Source: Burkholderia cepacia (GTDB taxonomy: Bacteria > Pseudomonadota > Gammaproteobacteria > Burkholderiales > Burkholderiaceae). From it: 64,000 nt of DNA. Both the position numbers and the translations under genes were made by a program. Positions 36,626-45,092 of this stretch are shown here, one piece after another; position 1 is the stretch's first letter, and every line of letters starts with the position of its first letter. Location: positions 51,238-115,237 of the forward strand of contig NZ_LDWR01000096.1 in NCBI RefSeq assembly GCF_001039005.1, in the 5' to 3' direction. The notes under the pieces are model-generated. The model saw only the letters and a program-made list of their open reading frames with translations, had not been told where the DNA came from and ran no database searches.

Positions 36626-36687
36626 ACACTACGTCGCCCGATGTTCGGGCGCGGTTGCGATTGCGAAAGGCACGCGCGGTTTGCGAA
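36626..36687 (-). promoter_or_regulatory. PIP/hrpII-box promoter of the 797-aa effector candidate
   Basis: Read on the minus strand: TTCGC-N15-TTCGC with half-sites at 36687-36684 and 36667-36664, then exactly 32 bp from the second TTCG to TAGTGT at 36631-36626. The start codon begins at 36590. Both half-sites are perfect and the -10 matches YANNNT. This is the HrpB/HrpX (AraC family) recognition layout known from Ralstonia and Xanthomonas effector genes. Confidence 0.8.
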
Positions 36688-36715
36688 CCGTCAGGCAAGG
36701 TCGCTTCCCGGCAAT

Positions 36716-37978
36716 TCAATGCGCGATATCCGCCGCACGTGCCGGAACCGTTGTAGCGACCAAAGTCTCGTGGATGATTTTTGGCAGCCACGCAAACGCA
36801 ATCGTCACCAGCATCACGCCGACGATGAGCATCGGAACCACCATTGGCCACGCGCCCAGCTGATAGCGCGGATCGGTGAAAACCGCCGCTGTCTGCCCCA
36901 CGCTGAAAGCGAAGAACATCATGATGAAGCCGGACCAGGATACCGCGCGGCCTGCAAGGTGGGGCAGACCACCGACCGCTCCTGCTTGCCCGCATGGCTG
37001 ATGGATTCCGTGGCCGAGGCAATACACGCCATGCCCCACGAGCAGCGGCCAGATGCTTCCGGGAAGCAGCGAACACCCCAATGCCTGAATCACTGCGCCG
37101 GACAGGCTCAACGCCGCACCTTGTCGCACCGTTCGCAGCATGCTTTGACGTCGCAGCAACAGGCGGCAGCCATACGTACTCAGGACATAGACGAGCGTAC
37201 CGCTCGCGGGTATCCAGCCATATCGCTGGGGCGACAGGCCGAGATGCCGGATGTAGATGGCGGGAGAAAGCAATAGAAAGCAGAACATGCCGGTGTACGT
37301 CGAGGCGGCCAGCAGCGCCCATACCCTGAACGTGGCATTGCCGAATATTTCGCGCACGTCCCGGGTCGAGCCCCGGCTCGACGCGATTCTGGAGAAACTT
37401 TCCTCGAAGCCGTACCAGCACATGACGAGCAGCCCGAACGCATACAGGCTCATCCCTGCGAGCACCCATCGCCATCCGGCCTGCTGCGTGACATACGCAC
37501 CGAGAATCGGCGCGAGGAACGCCATCATCCCCATTCCCATGAAACCGCGCGCCATCACGTACGGACCGTCGGCCGCCGAATACCGGTCGCGCACCGTCGC
37601 GCGTGCGCATACCAGTATCGCGGCCATGGCAAAGCCCTGCATTGCACGAGCGGCCACCAGCATTGCGGCGCTGGAAGCGAGCGCAGCTGCCAGCGCTGCC
37701 AGCGCATAGAGCGCAAGGCCGGTCAGCAAGACGGGACGGCGGCCGAATCGATCGGAAAGACTGCCCATCGGCAATTGCCCGATACCGAATATCAATGCAA
37801 AAACCGTGAGGCTGATACTGGCGGCCCCCAGCGTTGCGGCGATTTCAGGCAGCGCCGGCAGGTAACTGTCGGTCGCCACCGGCTGGGCCGCCAGCAGAAG
37901 CGGCAACATGAGCGCGAAGTTCAGGCGAGCAGGGCGCGTGGTGTCCGGCATGACGGTTTTCGGCACGGTATCGGGCAT
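36716..37978 (-). CDS. Bcr/CflA-type MFS drug-resistance exporter
   Basis: A 420-residue, about 12-helix major facilitator with the Bcr/CflA signature: TDSYLPALPEIAATLG after helix 1 and motif A GSLSDRFGRRPVLLTGL between helices 2 and 3. GILGAYV-like motif C (APILGAYVTQQAGWRW) follows helix 5. Members export drugs or small metabolites using the proton gradient. The start is uncertain: the ATG at 37978 is used, with 37951 as an alternative, and neither has a clear ribosome site. It follows the effector gene's promoter region by about 30 bp but faces the same way, so it is probably independent of it. Confidence 0.8.
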   Translation of the reverse strand: MPDTVPKTVMPDTTRPARLNFALMLPLLLAAQPVATDSYLPALPEIAATLGAASISLTVFALIFGIGQLPMGSLSDRFGRRPVLLTGLALYALAALAAALASSAAMLVAARAMQGFAMAAILVCARATVRDRYSAADGPYVMARGFMGMGMMAFLAPILGAYVTQQAGWRWVLAGMSLYAFGLLVMCWYGFEESFSRIASSRGSTRDVREIFGNATFRVWALLAASTYTGMFCFLLLSPAIYIRHLGLSPQRYGWIPASGTLVYVLSTYGCRLLLRRQSMLRTVRQGAALSLSGAVIQALGCSLLPGSIWPLLVGHGVYCLGHGIHQPCGQAGAVGGLPHLAGRAVSWSGFIMMFFAFSVGQTAAVFTDPRYQLGAWPMVVPMLIVGVMLVTIAFAWLPKIIHETLVATTVPARAADIAH

Positions 37979-38087
37979 CGGGTGAAGACAGCGGCAACGC
38001 AAGTTCGCTCTGCCAGTGAGGGCGCAGCAGCAAGCTGGAAATGCTCGGCGGAAGGGGCGCCGAACACGACGCCCCGTCGAGTACTGG

Positions 38088-39515
38088 CTAGCTGCCGACG
38101 GATCCTGGCACGTGTTCGCGCACGATGCGATGGCGCGCCATCGCATCGACGCGCAGCCGGTCGTATTCTGCCTTGTCGACCGGTTGCGCGTTCGCTCGCC
38201 CCAGGTCGTTCATATGAACACGATGGGTCTCGCGTGCGCTCGCGGCTGCGAGCGACGCAATCACGGTGATGCCGAACGCGATCGCACCGACGATCAGCCA
38301 GACGTGGTGTCCTCCGGGCGGCGCGACCGCCGTGAACAGCGCGGGCAGCATCGCCGTGGCCGCGGTACCGAGGTTCTGCGCGATGGCCATCGCCGAGACG
38401 CGCGTGCGGGTCGGGAAGAGTTCCGGGTAAAAGGCGGGAAATACGGCGTTGTAGCCCTGGTACACCACCCCCCACATGAGCATCGACATCGCGAATGCGA
38501 GCGGCACGTTGCGGATGCTGATCGCATACAGGTAGGCAAACGCGAGCAGGCCGGCCGCCAGCGAGCCGACGATGATCGGCGACCGGCGTCCGACCTTGTC
38601 GGACAGGTTGCCGACGAACGGAATCACGATCATCGCAACGATATTGCCCACCACCGTGATCCAGAGATAGATATCTTTCTGGAATCCGATTCCATACGCC
38701 GGCTGGACCGCATAGGCTGCGCCGAAGATCGTGGCGACGACCGGAATCACGTTCATCATCGACATGCAGGCAACGCGCACCATATCGGGAAAGTGGTGCC
38801 TGAAAGCGTCGGCAACGGGCGAGCCGGCTTGCGACCGGTTGCGTACTGCTTCATCGAAGGCCGGCGACTCGTCGACCTGGCGGCGAATGATCAACCCCGC
38901 CACGATGACCAGCGCACTCAGCAGGAACGGAATGCGCCAGCCCCAGCTGTCGAATTGCGCGGACGGCATGGTGTAGGCGAGCGGCAGGAACACGGCGGCG
39001 GCCAGCACTTGCCCGGCCTGCACGCCCTGTAGCGTGAAGCTGACGAAGTATCCGCGCCGACCGAACGGCGCGTGCTCCAGGATCATCGAGCTCGCGCCGG
39101 TAATCTCGCCGGCCACGGCGAAACCCTGCAGCAGGCGAAGCGCCACCAGCAACGCCGGCGCGAGCAGCCCGGCTTGCTGATAGGTTGGCAGCAGGCCGAC
39201 GCCGACGGTCGAGATTCCCATCAGGAACATGCAGAAAAGCAGGACGGTTTTCCGTCCGCGCGTGTCGCCGAGATGGCCCAGCACGAACGCGCCGATCGGG
39301 CGGGACACATAGCCGACACCGTAAGTGGCCAGCGACGCGATGATGGCTGTCGTGGGGCTGCCGTGCGGAAAGAATATCTGCGGGAAGATCAGCGCCGATG
39401 CCGTGGCGTAGATGAAGAAATCGTAGTATTCGAGCACCGAGCCGATCCAGCCGCTGACGGCGGCTTTTCTCGATTGGTGCCTGCCCCGGGGCTCGTCCCG
39501 CAAGGTCGTGGTCAT
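38088..39515 (-). CDS. MHS-family metabolite:H+ symporter (ShiA/KgtP-like)
   Basis: A 475-residue MFS protein of the metabolite:proton symporter subfamily. It has GSVLEYYDFFIYATASALIFPQIFFP in helix 1, GHLGDTRGRKTVLL between helices 2 and 3, LLQGFAVAGEITGASSMILEHAP, and a repeat of motif A (GNLSDKVGRRSPIIVG). This family imports organic acids such as shikimate, citrate, alpha-ketoglutarate or dicarboxylates. Lying 207 bp downstream of aroQ and aroE in the same direction, it is a good candidate for uptake of shikimate, quinate or a related acid. Confidence 0.88.
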   Translation of the reverse strand: MTTTLRDEPRGRHQSRKAAVSGWIGSVLEYYDFFIYATASALIFPQIFFPHGSPTTAIIASLATYGVGYVSRPIGAFVLGHLGDTRGRKTVLLFCMFLMGISTVGVGLLPTYQQAGLLAPALLVALRLLQGFAVAGEITGASSMILEHAPFGRRGYFVSFTLQGVQAGQVLAAAVFLPLAYTMPSAQFDSWGWRIPFLLSALVIVAGLIIRRQVDESPAFDEAVRNRSQAGSPVADAFRHHFPDMVRVACMSMMNVIPVVATIFGAAYAVQPAYGIGFQKDIYLWITVVGNIVAMIVIPFVGNLSDKVGRRSPIIVGSLAAGLLAFAYLYAISIRNVPLAFAMSMLMWGVVYQGYNAVFPAFYPELFPTRTRVSAMAIAQNLGTAATAMLPALFTAVAPPGGHHVWLIVGAIAFGITVIASLAAASARETHRVHMNDLGRANAQPVDKAEYDRLRVDAMARHRIVREHVPGSVGS

Positions 39516-39722
39516 CGTGGTCTCCAGATATTGATATGTGTGCCGGGCAACGCGGGTGATGCGGGGAGTCGTCACTGCCCGATGTATCGACTCCGTTGTG
39601 TGACCTGACCGAGGCCCATCGATACGATGCACGGCGAACAACCGCGGTGCGCAACGCCGGGCACCCGGGAACGGTTGCGCATGTGCGTCGGCCCCGCATC
39701 GGCAGCCGATGCGGGAATCGGC

Positions 39723-40166
39723 CTATTCGTCGCCGAGCGCCGAGACCGCGGCCCTCAGCGCCAGCAGATAGCTTTGGACACCGAAACCGCAAATCTGCCC
39801 GCTGACGATCTCGGCCAGGACGGAGTGATGCCGGAACGGCTCGCGTGCATGAATGTTGGACATGTGCAGTTCGACGATCGGGCACGTGAGGATGGCAAGG
39901 GCATCGCGAATGCCGTAGCTGTAATGCGTCCATGCGCCCGCGTTGATCAGCACCGCATCCTGGCGTTCCTCGAAGGCGCGATGAATGCGCTCGCACATCG
40001 CGCCTTCGCTGTTCGTCTGGAACGCGTCCACCTGTACACCCAGTTCCTCCGCGAGCCCTTGCAGCCGTGCATCGATCTGCGCGAGCGTGAGCGTCCCGTA
40101 CTGTGCCGGGTCGCGCTTGCCGAACATGTTGTGATTGATGCCGTGCAGCATCAGGATCTTCTTCAT
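39723..40166 (-). CDS. aroQ: type II 3-dehydroquinate dehydratase
   Basis: A 147-residue AroQ-family enzyme with a FGKRDPAQYGTLTLAQID segment carrying the catalytic Tyr and Arg lid, NAGAWTHYSYGIRDAL with the conserved Asn and His, and ELHMSNIHAREPFRHHS. The N-terminal motif reads HGINHNMFG rather than the usual NGPNLNLLG, and NPGA(Y/L)TH is changed to NAGAWTH, so it is a divergent member. It interconverts 3-dehydroquinate and 3-dehydroshikimate. Being in a catabolic-looking operon with its own regulator, it is probably not the housekeeping aromatic-synthesis copy. A GGAGATTCGC ribosome site precedes the ATG. Confidence 0.9.
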   Translation of the reverse strand: MKKILMLHGINHNMFGKRDPAQYGTLTLAQIDARLQGLAEELGVQVDAFQTNSEGAMCERIHRAFEERQDAVLINAGAWTHYSYGIRDALAILTCPIVELHMSNIHAREPFRHHSVLAEIVSGQICGFGVQSYLLALRAAVSALGDE

Positions 40167-40185
40167 GCGAATCTCCATGGCGTGT

Positions 40186-41022
40186 TCAATCAAAGGGCAC
40201 GGCCAGCCGATCGATCACCGAACTGGTCTCGGGGCGCACGCCGCGCCACCACGCGAACGCTTCGGCCGCCTGCTCGACCAGCATGCCGACGCCGTCCGCC
40301 ATTCCGTGTACGCCTGCGTTTTTCGCGAGCCGGAGAAACGGCGTCAGACGCTTGCCGTATGCCAGTTCGTAGGCCGTGCCGGCCGGACTGAACACGCTCG
40401 GCGGGACCGGCGGCAGGTCGCCGGTCAGGCTGGCCGACGTCGCATTGACGACCAGGTCGAAACGCCCCATCCGCGCGAGGTCCGCGTAGCCGCCGGCAAC
40501 GAGCGGACCGCGTCCGGCAACCTGTGCGACCAATGCGCGCGCCTTGTCGACGTCGCGATTCGCGATGACCAGTTCAGCCGGTCCGGCGTCGAGGAACGGC
40601 AAAAGCGCACCGCGTGCCGCGCCGCCTGCACCGAGCACCAGGACACGCTTGCCGGCCATCGGCAGATTGAGGTTCGTCTCGATATCGCGAACCAGGCCGA
40701 TGCCGTCGAAGTTGTCGGCCAGGATGCGGCCGCCGTCGAACTTGAGCGCGTTGGCCGCGCCCGCGAGCTGCGCCCGCTCGCTGCGTTCGTCCGACATCGC
40801 GAACGCGTCGAGCTTGAACGGCGCCGTGACGTTGATGCCCTTGCCGCCGCCCTCGAAAAACGCACGAACCGCGGCAGCGAAAGCGCCTGCCGGCTCGACG
40901 GGCCCCTCGATGGCCGCATAGCTGATGTCCTGCCGCGACGCCTGCGCGAAGAGGCCGTGAATCAACGGGGATTTCGTGTGCCCGATCGGATTGCCGATCA
41001 CCGCATATTGGTCGGTCATCAT
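40186..41022 (-). CDS. aroE: shikimate 5-dehydrogenase family protein
   Basis: A 278-residue AroE-family protein with YAVIGNPIGHTKSPLIH at the N-terminus, catalytic Lys in GINVTAPFK and Asp in ILADNFDGIG. It has a Rossmann VLVLGAGGAARGALLPF and NRD for NADP ribose binding, and a C-terminal GMLVEQAAEAF. It reduces 3-dehydroshikimate or oxidises shikimate/quinate. The ATG at 41022 overlaps the CoA-transferase stop by 4 bp. Together with AroQ and an MHS transporter it suggests handling of imported shikimate or quinate. The link to CoA-ester chemistry is unexplained. Confidence 0.9.
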   Translation of the reverse strand: MMTDQYAVIGNPIGHTKSPLIHGLFAQASRQDISYAAIEGPVEPAGAFAAAVRAFFEGGGKGINVTAPFKLDAFAMSDERSERAQLAGAANALKFDGGRILADNFDGIGLVRDIETNLNLPMAGKRVLVLGAGGAARGALLPFLDAGPAELVIANRDVDKARALVAQVAGRGPLVAGGYADLARMGRFDLVVNATSASLTGDLPPVPPSVFSPAGTAYELAYGKRLTPFLRLAKNAGVHGMADGVGMLVEQAAEAFAWWRGVRPETSSVIDRLAVPFD

Positions 41023-42239
41023 TGGCTCGCTTTCGAATAGAGGACGCCGTCGGCCTGCATCGCGTCGATTTCGGCCGAATCGAACCCGAGGGAAAGCGCG
41101 ATTTCCGCGTTGTGCTGCCCGAGATCGGGCGCGACCTCGCGTATCGTCGTATCGCAATCGGAAAACCGGAACGGCAGGTTGGGCAGGCGCAGCGTTCCGT
41201 AGCGCGGATGCTGTTGCTCGACGACCATGCCTCTGGCCTGGATCTGCGGATCGTTCAATACCTCGTCGATGCGCTGCACCTTCGCGCACGGAACGTCGAT
41301 GCCGTCCAGCAGTTCGAGCACCGACGCGACGGAACGCGCGGCCACCCACGGCTCGACCACCGACAGAATCTCCGCGCGGTGCGCGTTGCGGCCGGTGCTG
41401 TCATGAAACCGTGTGTCGGCGCCGAAGCCGGCCGGGCCGCCGTGCGTCGCGATCAGTTCGGCGAAGCGTTTCCACGCGTCGTCGACTTGCGCGGCGATCA
41501 CGAGATCGCCGTCCGCGGCACGGAATACGCCGTAGAGCGTCGAGGTCGGCATGTCGTGCCCGGTCTGCTCAGGCAGCACGCCCTGCAGCGTGTAGCACTG
41601 CACCGCATATTCGTGCATCGATACCAGCGTGTCGTACAGCGCCATGTCGATGTGTTGCCCGCGGCCACTCTTCACACGCCCCAGCAGCGCGGCGTTGATG
41701 GCCGCGACCGCATGAATGCCGGTGTACATGTCGCCGAGCGAGATGCGCAGCAGCGGCGGCCGCTCGCCCGGCGTGCCCACCATCTGCATGATTCCGCTCT
41801 TGGCTTCCGCGATCAGCCCGAAGCCCGCGCGATGCGCATCGGGACCGGTATGCCCGTACGCCGAAATCGAACAGTAGACGAGGCCCGGATTGCGCACCGA
41901 CAATTCGGCATGGCCGAGCCCGAGCTTGTCCAGTGCGCCCGGCCGATAGTTCTCGATGAACACGTCGGCGGAGTCGCACAGCCGCTGCATGAACGCCTTG
42001 CCGCGCGCGTCCTTCATGTTGACGCTCACGCCGCGCTTGCCCATGTTGAGCTGCAGGAAGTAGCCGCTTTGCTGGTCGTCGAGCACGGTCGCGTGCTGGC
42101 GTCCGGCGTCGCCTGACCCGGGGCGCTCGACCTTGATGACTTCGGCGCCGAGCGCCGCGAGACAGCGCCCGACATACGGCCCGGCAAGGAAGTGGCTGTA
42201 GTCGACGACGCGCATGCCTTCGAGTGGGCGAGCCTGCAT
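41019..42239 (-). CDS. CaiB/BaiF class III CoA-transferase
   Basis: A 406-residue class III CoA-transferase with LAGPYVGRCLAALGAEVIKVE and VFIENYRPGALDKLGL, followed by DMYTGIHAVAAINAALL and a C-terminal DVPCAKVQRIDEVLNDPQIQARGM. The acyl-accepting Asp is in ISLGDMYTGIHA. Such enzymes move CoA between carboxylic acids (formyl-, succinyl-, crotonobetainyl-, mesaconyl-type). The ATG at 42239 shares one base with the MaoC stop (TAATG), implying coupling. Substrate unknown. Confidence 0.88.
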   Translation of the reverse strand: MQARPLEGMRVVDYSHFLAGPYVGRCLAALGAEVIKVERPGSGDAGRQHATVLDDQQSGYFLQLNMGKRGVSVNMKDARGKAFMQRLCDSADVFIENYRPGALDKLGLGHAELSVRNPGLVYCSISAYGHTGPDAHRAGFGLIAEAKSGIMQMVGTPGERPPLLRISLGDMYTGIHAVAAINAALLGRVKSGRGQHIDMALYDTLVSMHEYAVQCYTLQGVLPEQTGHDMPTSTLYGVFRAADGDLVIAAQVDDAWKRFAELIATHGGPAGFGADTRFHDSTGRNAHRAEILSVVEPWVAARSVASVLELLDGIDVPCAKVQRIDEVLNDPQIQARGMVVEQQHPRYGTLRLPNLPFRFSDCDTTIREVAPDLGQHNAEIALSLGFDSAEIDAMQADGVLYSKASQ

Positions 42240-42697
42240 TACCGTGCCTCCGGGCGGCGCGGCACCATCAGGCGATGCTCGCCGCGTTGAACGACCTGAC
42301 CGTCCTGATTGATCAGCTCCGACGGCAGTACGACGATGCCCCAATCCGGGCGACTCTTGCTGGCCCGCATCGAGCCGACGCGGAACTTCACGTGCAGCAC
42401 GTCGCCGACCTTGATCGGCAGCAGGAAATCCCAGCTCCAGCCGAGCGACATGCCGGGCAGAAAGCGATAGTCGCTCTGCGTCTTCAGGCCGTCGGCGATG
42501 GACAAGCCAAACAGCCCGTGCGCGACGAGGCAGCCGAAATGGCTCGCGTTTGCGTATGCCTCGTCCACGTGGACGGGCGTATGGTCGCCGGTGAGGTCGG
42601 CGTACGCGAGAATGCGCGCCTTGGTCACGGCGTAGCTCGGGCTCGTGCACGTGTCGCCCTCGCGGGCGTCGTCCCAGTATTTCTCGACGATCGTCAT
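42239..42697 (-). CDS. MaoC-like (R)-enoyl-CoA hydratase domain protein
   Basis: A 152-residue single-hotdog protein with the MaoC motif YADLTGDHTPVHVDEAYA, containing the catalytic Asp-His pair, and SHFGCLVAHGLFGLSIADGL. The start at 42697 is preferred because GGAGG lies 7 bp upstream; the ATG at 42703 is too close to it. It should hydrate an enoyl-CoA, which fits the adjacent CoA-transferase as the activating step. It overlaps both neighbours. Confidence 0.85.
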   Translation of the reverse strand: MTIVEKYWDDAREGDTCTSPSYAVTKARILAYADLTGDHTPVHVDEAYANASHFGCLVAHGLFGLSIADGLKTQSDYRFLPGMSLGWSWDFLLPIKVGDVLHVKFRVGSMRASKSRPDWGIVVLPSELINQDGQVVQRGEHRLMVPRRPEAR

Positions 42698-42699
42698 GG

Positions 42700-43092
42700 T
42701 CATGCCTCCGCGCGCGGGTTGATCGCCAGTGCCTGCGCGACGCAGGAAGCCGGCCTGGCCTGGATCAGTTCGACGGCAAGCCCGTCGGGCAGGCGAAGCC
42801 AGTTCCGCCCCTGCGGCATCTCCGTCACGCCGAATCGTTGCGCCGCGGCCAGCGCGGCCTCCAGGTCTTCGCACATCACGCCGAGATGGGCGAGCCGGCC
42901 TTCCGGACCATCGTGTTCCGGCGCGTGGATGAACTGCAGGCCGCCGAGCGTCCAGTACTGCCGCGGCGCGTCGAGCGTGCCGTCCACTTCGCGCAGGGTC
43001 ATGCCGAGCACGTCCTCGAAGAAGCGGATGTGCCAGCGGATGTCCTTGACCCAGATCGCAACGTGTTCGAGATAGGCTTTCGTGGCATTCAT
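42700..43092 (-). CDS. VOC/glyoxalase-family protein
   Basis: A 130-residue single vicinal-oxygen-chelate module with LEHVAIWVKDIRWHIRFFEDVLGM, LGGLQFIHAPE, LAHLGVMCEDLEAALAAAQRFG and WLRLPDGLAVELIQ. Potential metal ligands are His10, His71 and Glu116 (approximate). The reaction could be a lyase, isomerase or ring cleavage and cannot be fixed from sequence. Its ATG overlaps the PanE-like stop by 4 bp, and its stop overlaps the MaoC start region. Confidence 0.85.
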   Translation of the reverse strand: MNATKAYLEHVAIWVKDIRWHIRFFEDVLGMTLREVDGTLDAPRQYWTLGGLQFIHAPEHDGPEGRLAHLGVMCEDLEAALAAAQRFGVTEMPQGRNWLRLPDGLAVELIQARPASCVAQALAINPRAEA

Positions 43093-44039
43093 GCGGTGGC
43101 CTCCTGCCGTTGGCGATCGGCCATCGCGCGTTCCAGCCCCTTGATGCAGGCGACGAGCGTGGCATTGACCGGGGTCGGCACGCCGTAGCGCTGCCCCCAG
43201 CGCACGACCGAACCGTTGATGAAGTCGATTTCGGTGATCGAGCCCTTCTCCAGGCTTTGCAGCATCGACGTCTTGAAGGTCGCGGGCAGCCCCTCGGCGG
43301 CGAGCGTCCAGGCCTGTTCGGGATCGGTCATCGACAGCTTGACGCCGGCTGCCTGCGCCGCCGCGATCGCCTCGGCCACGGCCGCGAGCGACGTTGCCTT
43401 CAGCAGCGGCTCATCGTAAAGCTGCCCGTAGGTGAGGCCGGTCAGCCCCGTCAGCGCACCCGTCGCGACATTCACCAGCAGCTTGTCCCACATCGTGCCG
43501 ACGATGTTGTCGCTGATCGTCGTGGCGAGGCCGGCGGCATCGAACGCGGCGGCGATCGCCTGCACGCGCGGTGTGATGCGGCCGTCGAGTTCGCCGATAT
43601 AGGTGGCTTTGCCGATCACGCCGGATTCGATATGACCCGCACCGCGCAGCACGCCGCCGACGTAGGTCTTGCCCGCGAGGACGCGCTCGCGGCCGACGAC
43701 GTCGATCAGGATGTCCTCGTGTCCGAGGCCGTTCTGCAGCGACAGCACGGTGGTGTCGGGCCCCACCAGCGATTGGGCGCCGCGGATGGCCGCGTCGGTG
43801 TGGAACGACTTGACCAGCACGACCACCAGGTCGGCCACGCCGACATCGGCAGCCTGAGTCGTCGCGTGGACGCGTACGTGGCGGGTGCCGCCCGCGTCGT
43901 CGACGCGCAGGCCGTCACCGCGCATCGCATCGACGTGTGCAGGCGAGCGGTCGATCAGCCAGGTCTCGTGGCCGCCTTGGGTAAGGGTGGCGCCGATCGC
44001 GCAGCCCAGTGCGCCGGCACCCAGAATTGCTATTTTCAA
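43089..44039 (-). CDS. 2-dehydropantoate 2-reductase (PanE/ApbA) family protein
   Basis: A 316-residue reductase with KIAILGAGALGCAIGATL as the NADP-binding motif, VLVKSFHTDAAI, SLQNGLGHEDIL, a WDKLLVNVATGALTGLTGLTYGQL helix containing the catalytic Lys, and EIDFINGSVVRWGQRYGVPTPVN. The start is a TTG at 44039, because AGGAG lies 6 bp upstream and the conserved motif begins at residue 2; the in-frame upstream extension has no ribosome site. As first gene of an operon with CoA-transferase and MaoC, it is probably a catabolic 2-oxo/hydroxy-acid reductase rather than pantothenate synthesis. Confidence 0.88.
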   Translation of the reverse strand: MKIAILGAGALGCAIGATLTQGGHETWLIDRSPAHVDAMRGDGLRVDDAGGTRHVRVHATTQAADVGVADLVVVLVKSFHTDAAIRGAQSLVGPDTTVLSLQNGLGHEDILIDVVGRERVLAGKTYVGGVLRGAGHIESGVIGKATYIGELDGRITPRVQAIAAAFDAAGLATTISDNIVGTMWDKLLVNVATGALTGLTGLTYGQLYDEPLLKATSLAAVAEAIAAAQAAGVKLSMTDPEQAWTLAAEGLPATFKTSMLQSLEKGSITEIDFINGSVVRWGQRYGVPTPVNATLVACIKGLERAMADRQRQEATA

Positions 44040-44055
44040 TGGCTTCTCCTTTGTC

Positions 44056-44090
44056 GACCAGAGTTGGCGCTTTGGCGCCTTACTCTGGTC
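44056..44090. promoter_or_regulatory. 35-bp interrupted palindrome in the lysR/panE-like intergenic region
   Basis: GACCAGAGT (44056-44064) and ACTCTGGTC (44082-44090) are perfect inverted repeats, and inside them GGCGC (44066-44070) pairs with GCGCC (44075-44079). It ends 17 bp before the TTG start at 44039, just upstream of the AGGAG ribosome site on the minus strand. It could be a dyad operator for the divergent LysR protein or an RNA hairpin in the operon leader. Confidence 0.55.
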
Positions 44091-44155
44091 CCATGCAAAG
44101 CTGACGTATGGCTTCACGATAGGAGTCGCCGCTCATGCCGACAATGCAATGGATA

Positions 44156-44169
44156 CAATGACGTCATTG
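44156..44169. promoter_or_regulatory. 14-bp perfect palindrome at the lysR start
   Basis: CAATGACGTCATTG is a perfect palindrome ending 2 bp before the ATG of the LysR gene at 44172, where the ribosome site would be. It could mediate autoregulation. The nearby CAATGCAATGG (44142) shares one arm. Confidence 0.4.
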
Positions 44170-44171
44170 CC

Positions 44172-45092
44172 ATGGACAATAACGCCACGATGCCCGCCGA
44201 CCTGCCCGACCTGAAGCTGCTTCAGCTTTTCGATCTCCTGTACGACGTGCGCAGCGTCACGCGCGTAGCCGAGCAACTGGGCCAGAGCCAGCCGACGGTC
44301 AGCATCTGGCTCGGGCACTTGAGGGAGCATCTGCACGATCCGCTCTTCATCCGGACACCCGGCGGCATGGCGCCGACACCGCAAGCCGACGCGCTGATCG
44401 GGCCATGCCGGGAAATTCTCGAATCCTTGCGGCGCTTCACCGCATGGGAGATCGCGTTCGATCCGGCGACGGCCCAGCGACGCTTTCGTATCTGCATGAC
44501 CGACGCGAGCCACATAACGCTGCTTCCGAGGCTACTGGCCCATGTCCGGGCGCAGGCGCCCGGTGTCCGGCTGGAAGCCGCACGGATCGACGGCAATACG
44601 GAACGCGCGCTCGAATCCGGCGAAGCCGATCTCGCGATCGGCTATGTGCCCTGGCTAGGTGGCGGCATTTATCAGCAGAAGCTGTACGACCAGGACTGGG
44701 TCTGTCTGGCCAACCGGCATCATCCGAGGATTCGCGGTCGCCTCGGGGCAAAGCAGTATCGTTCCGAAGGACATGTCGCCATTACGGCGGGAACCGGGGC
44801 GCAACTCCTCGAACAGGCGCTGCGGCAGGCGCGCATCGAGCGAGACGTCGTGCTGGAGTTGCCGGGTTTTCTGGGTTTGGGTGCGATCGTCCAGACGACC
44901 GACCTGATCACGACGCTACCCCGTCATATCGGCCAGACACTGGCTCAGGCGAGCGATCTGGCGGTTCATGCATGTCCGATCCCGGTCGAAGGCTTCGCGG
45001 TACGGCAGCATTGGCATGCGCGCTATCACCATGAGGCGGGCAACCGGTGGCTGCGCGGCGTCGTGATTCGATTGTTCGGTGCATCGCAATGA
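44172..45092 (+). CDS. LysR-type transcriptional regulator
   Basis: A 306-residue LysR regulator with winged-helix N-terminus LKLLQLFDLLYDVRSVTRVAEQLGQSQPTVSIWLGHLRE (about 13-51) and PBP2-type effector domain containing RRFRICMTDASHITLLPRLL and ESGEADLAIGYVPWLGGG. The motif set is close to the NodD/NahR-like branch. It is divergent from the PanE-like to AroQ operon by 132 bp and probably activates it in response to a pathway acid. Confidence 0.92.
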   Translation: MDNNATMPADLPDLKLLQLFDLLYDVRSVTRVAEQLGQSQPTVSIWLGHLREHLHDPLFIRTPGGMAPTPQADALIGPCREILESLRRFTAWEIAFDPATAQRRFRICMTDASHITLLPRLLAHVRAQAPGVRLEAARIDGNTERALESGEADLAIGYVPWLGGGIYQQKLYDQDWVCLANRHHPRIRGRLGAKQYRSEGHVAITAGTGAQLLEQALRQARIERDVVLELPGFLGLGAIVQTTDLITTLPRHIGQTLAQASDLAVHACPIPVEGFAVRQHWHARYHHEAGNRWLRGVVIRLFGASQ

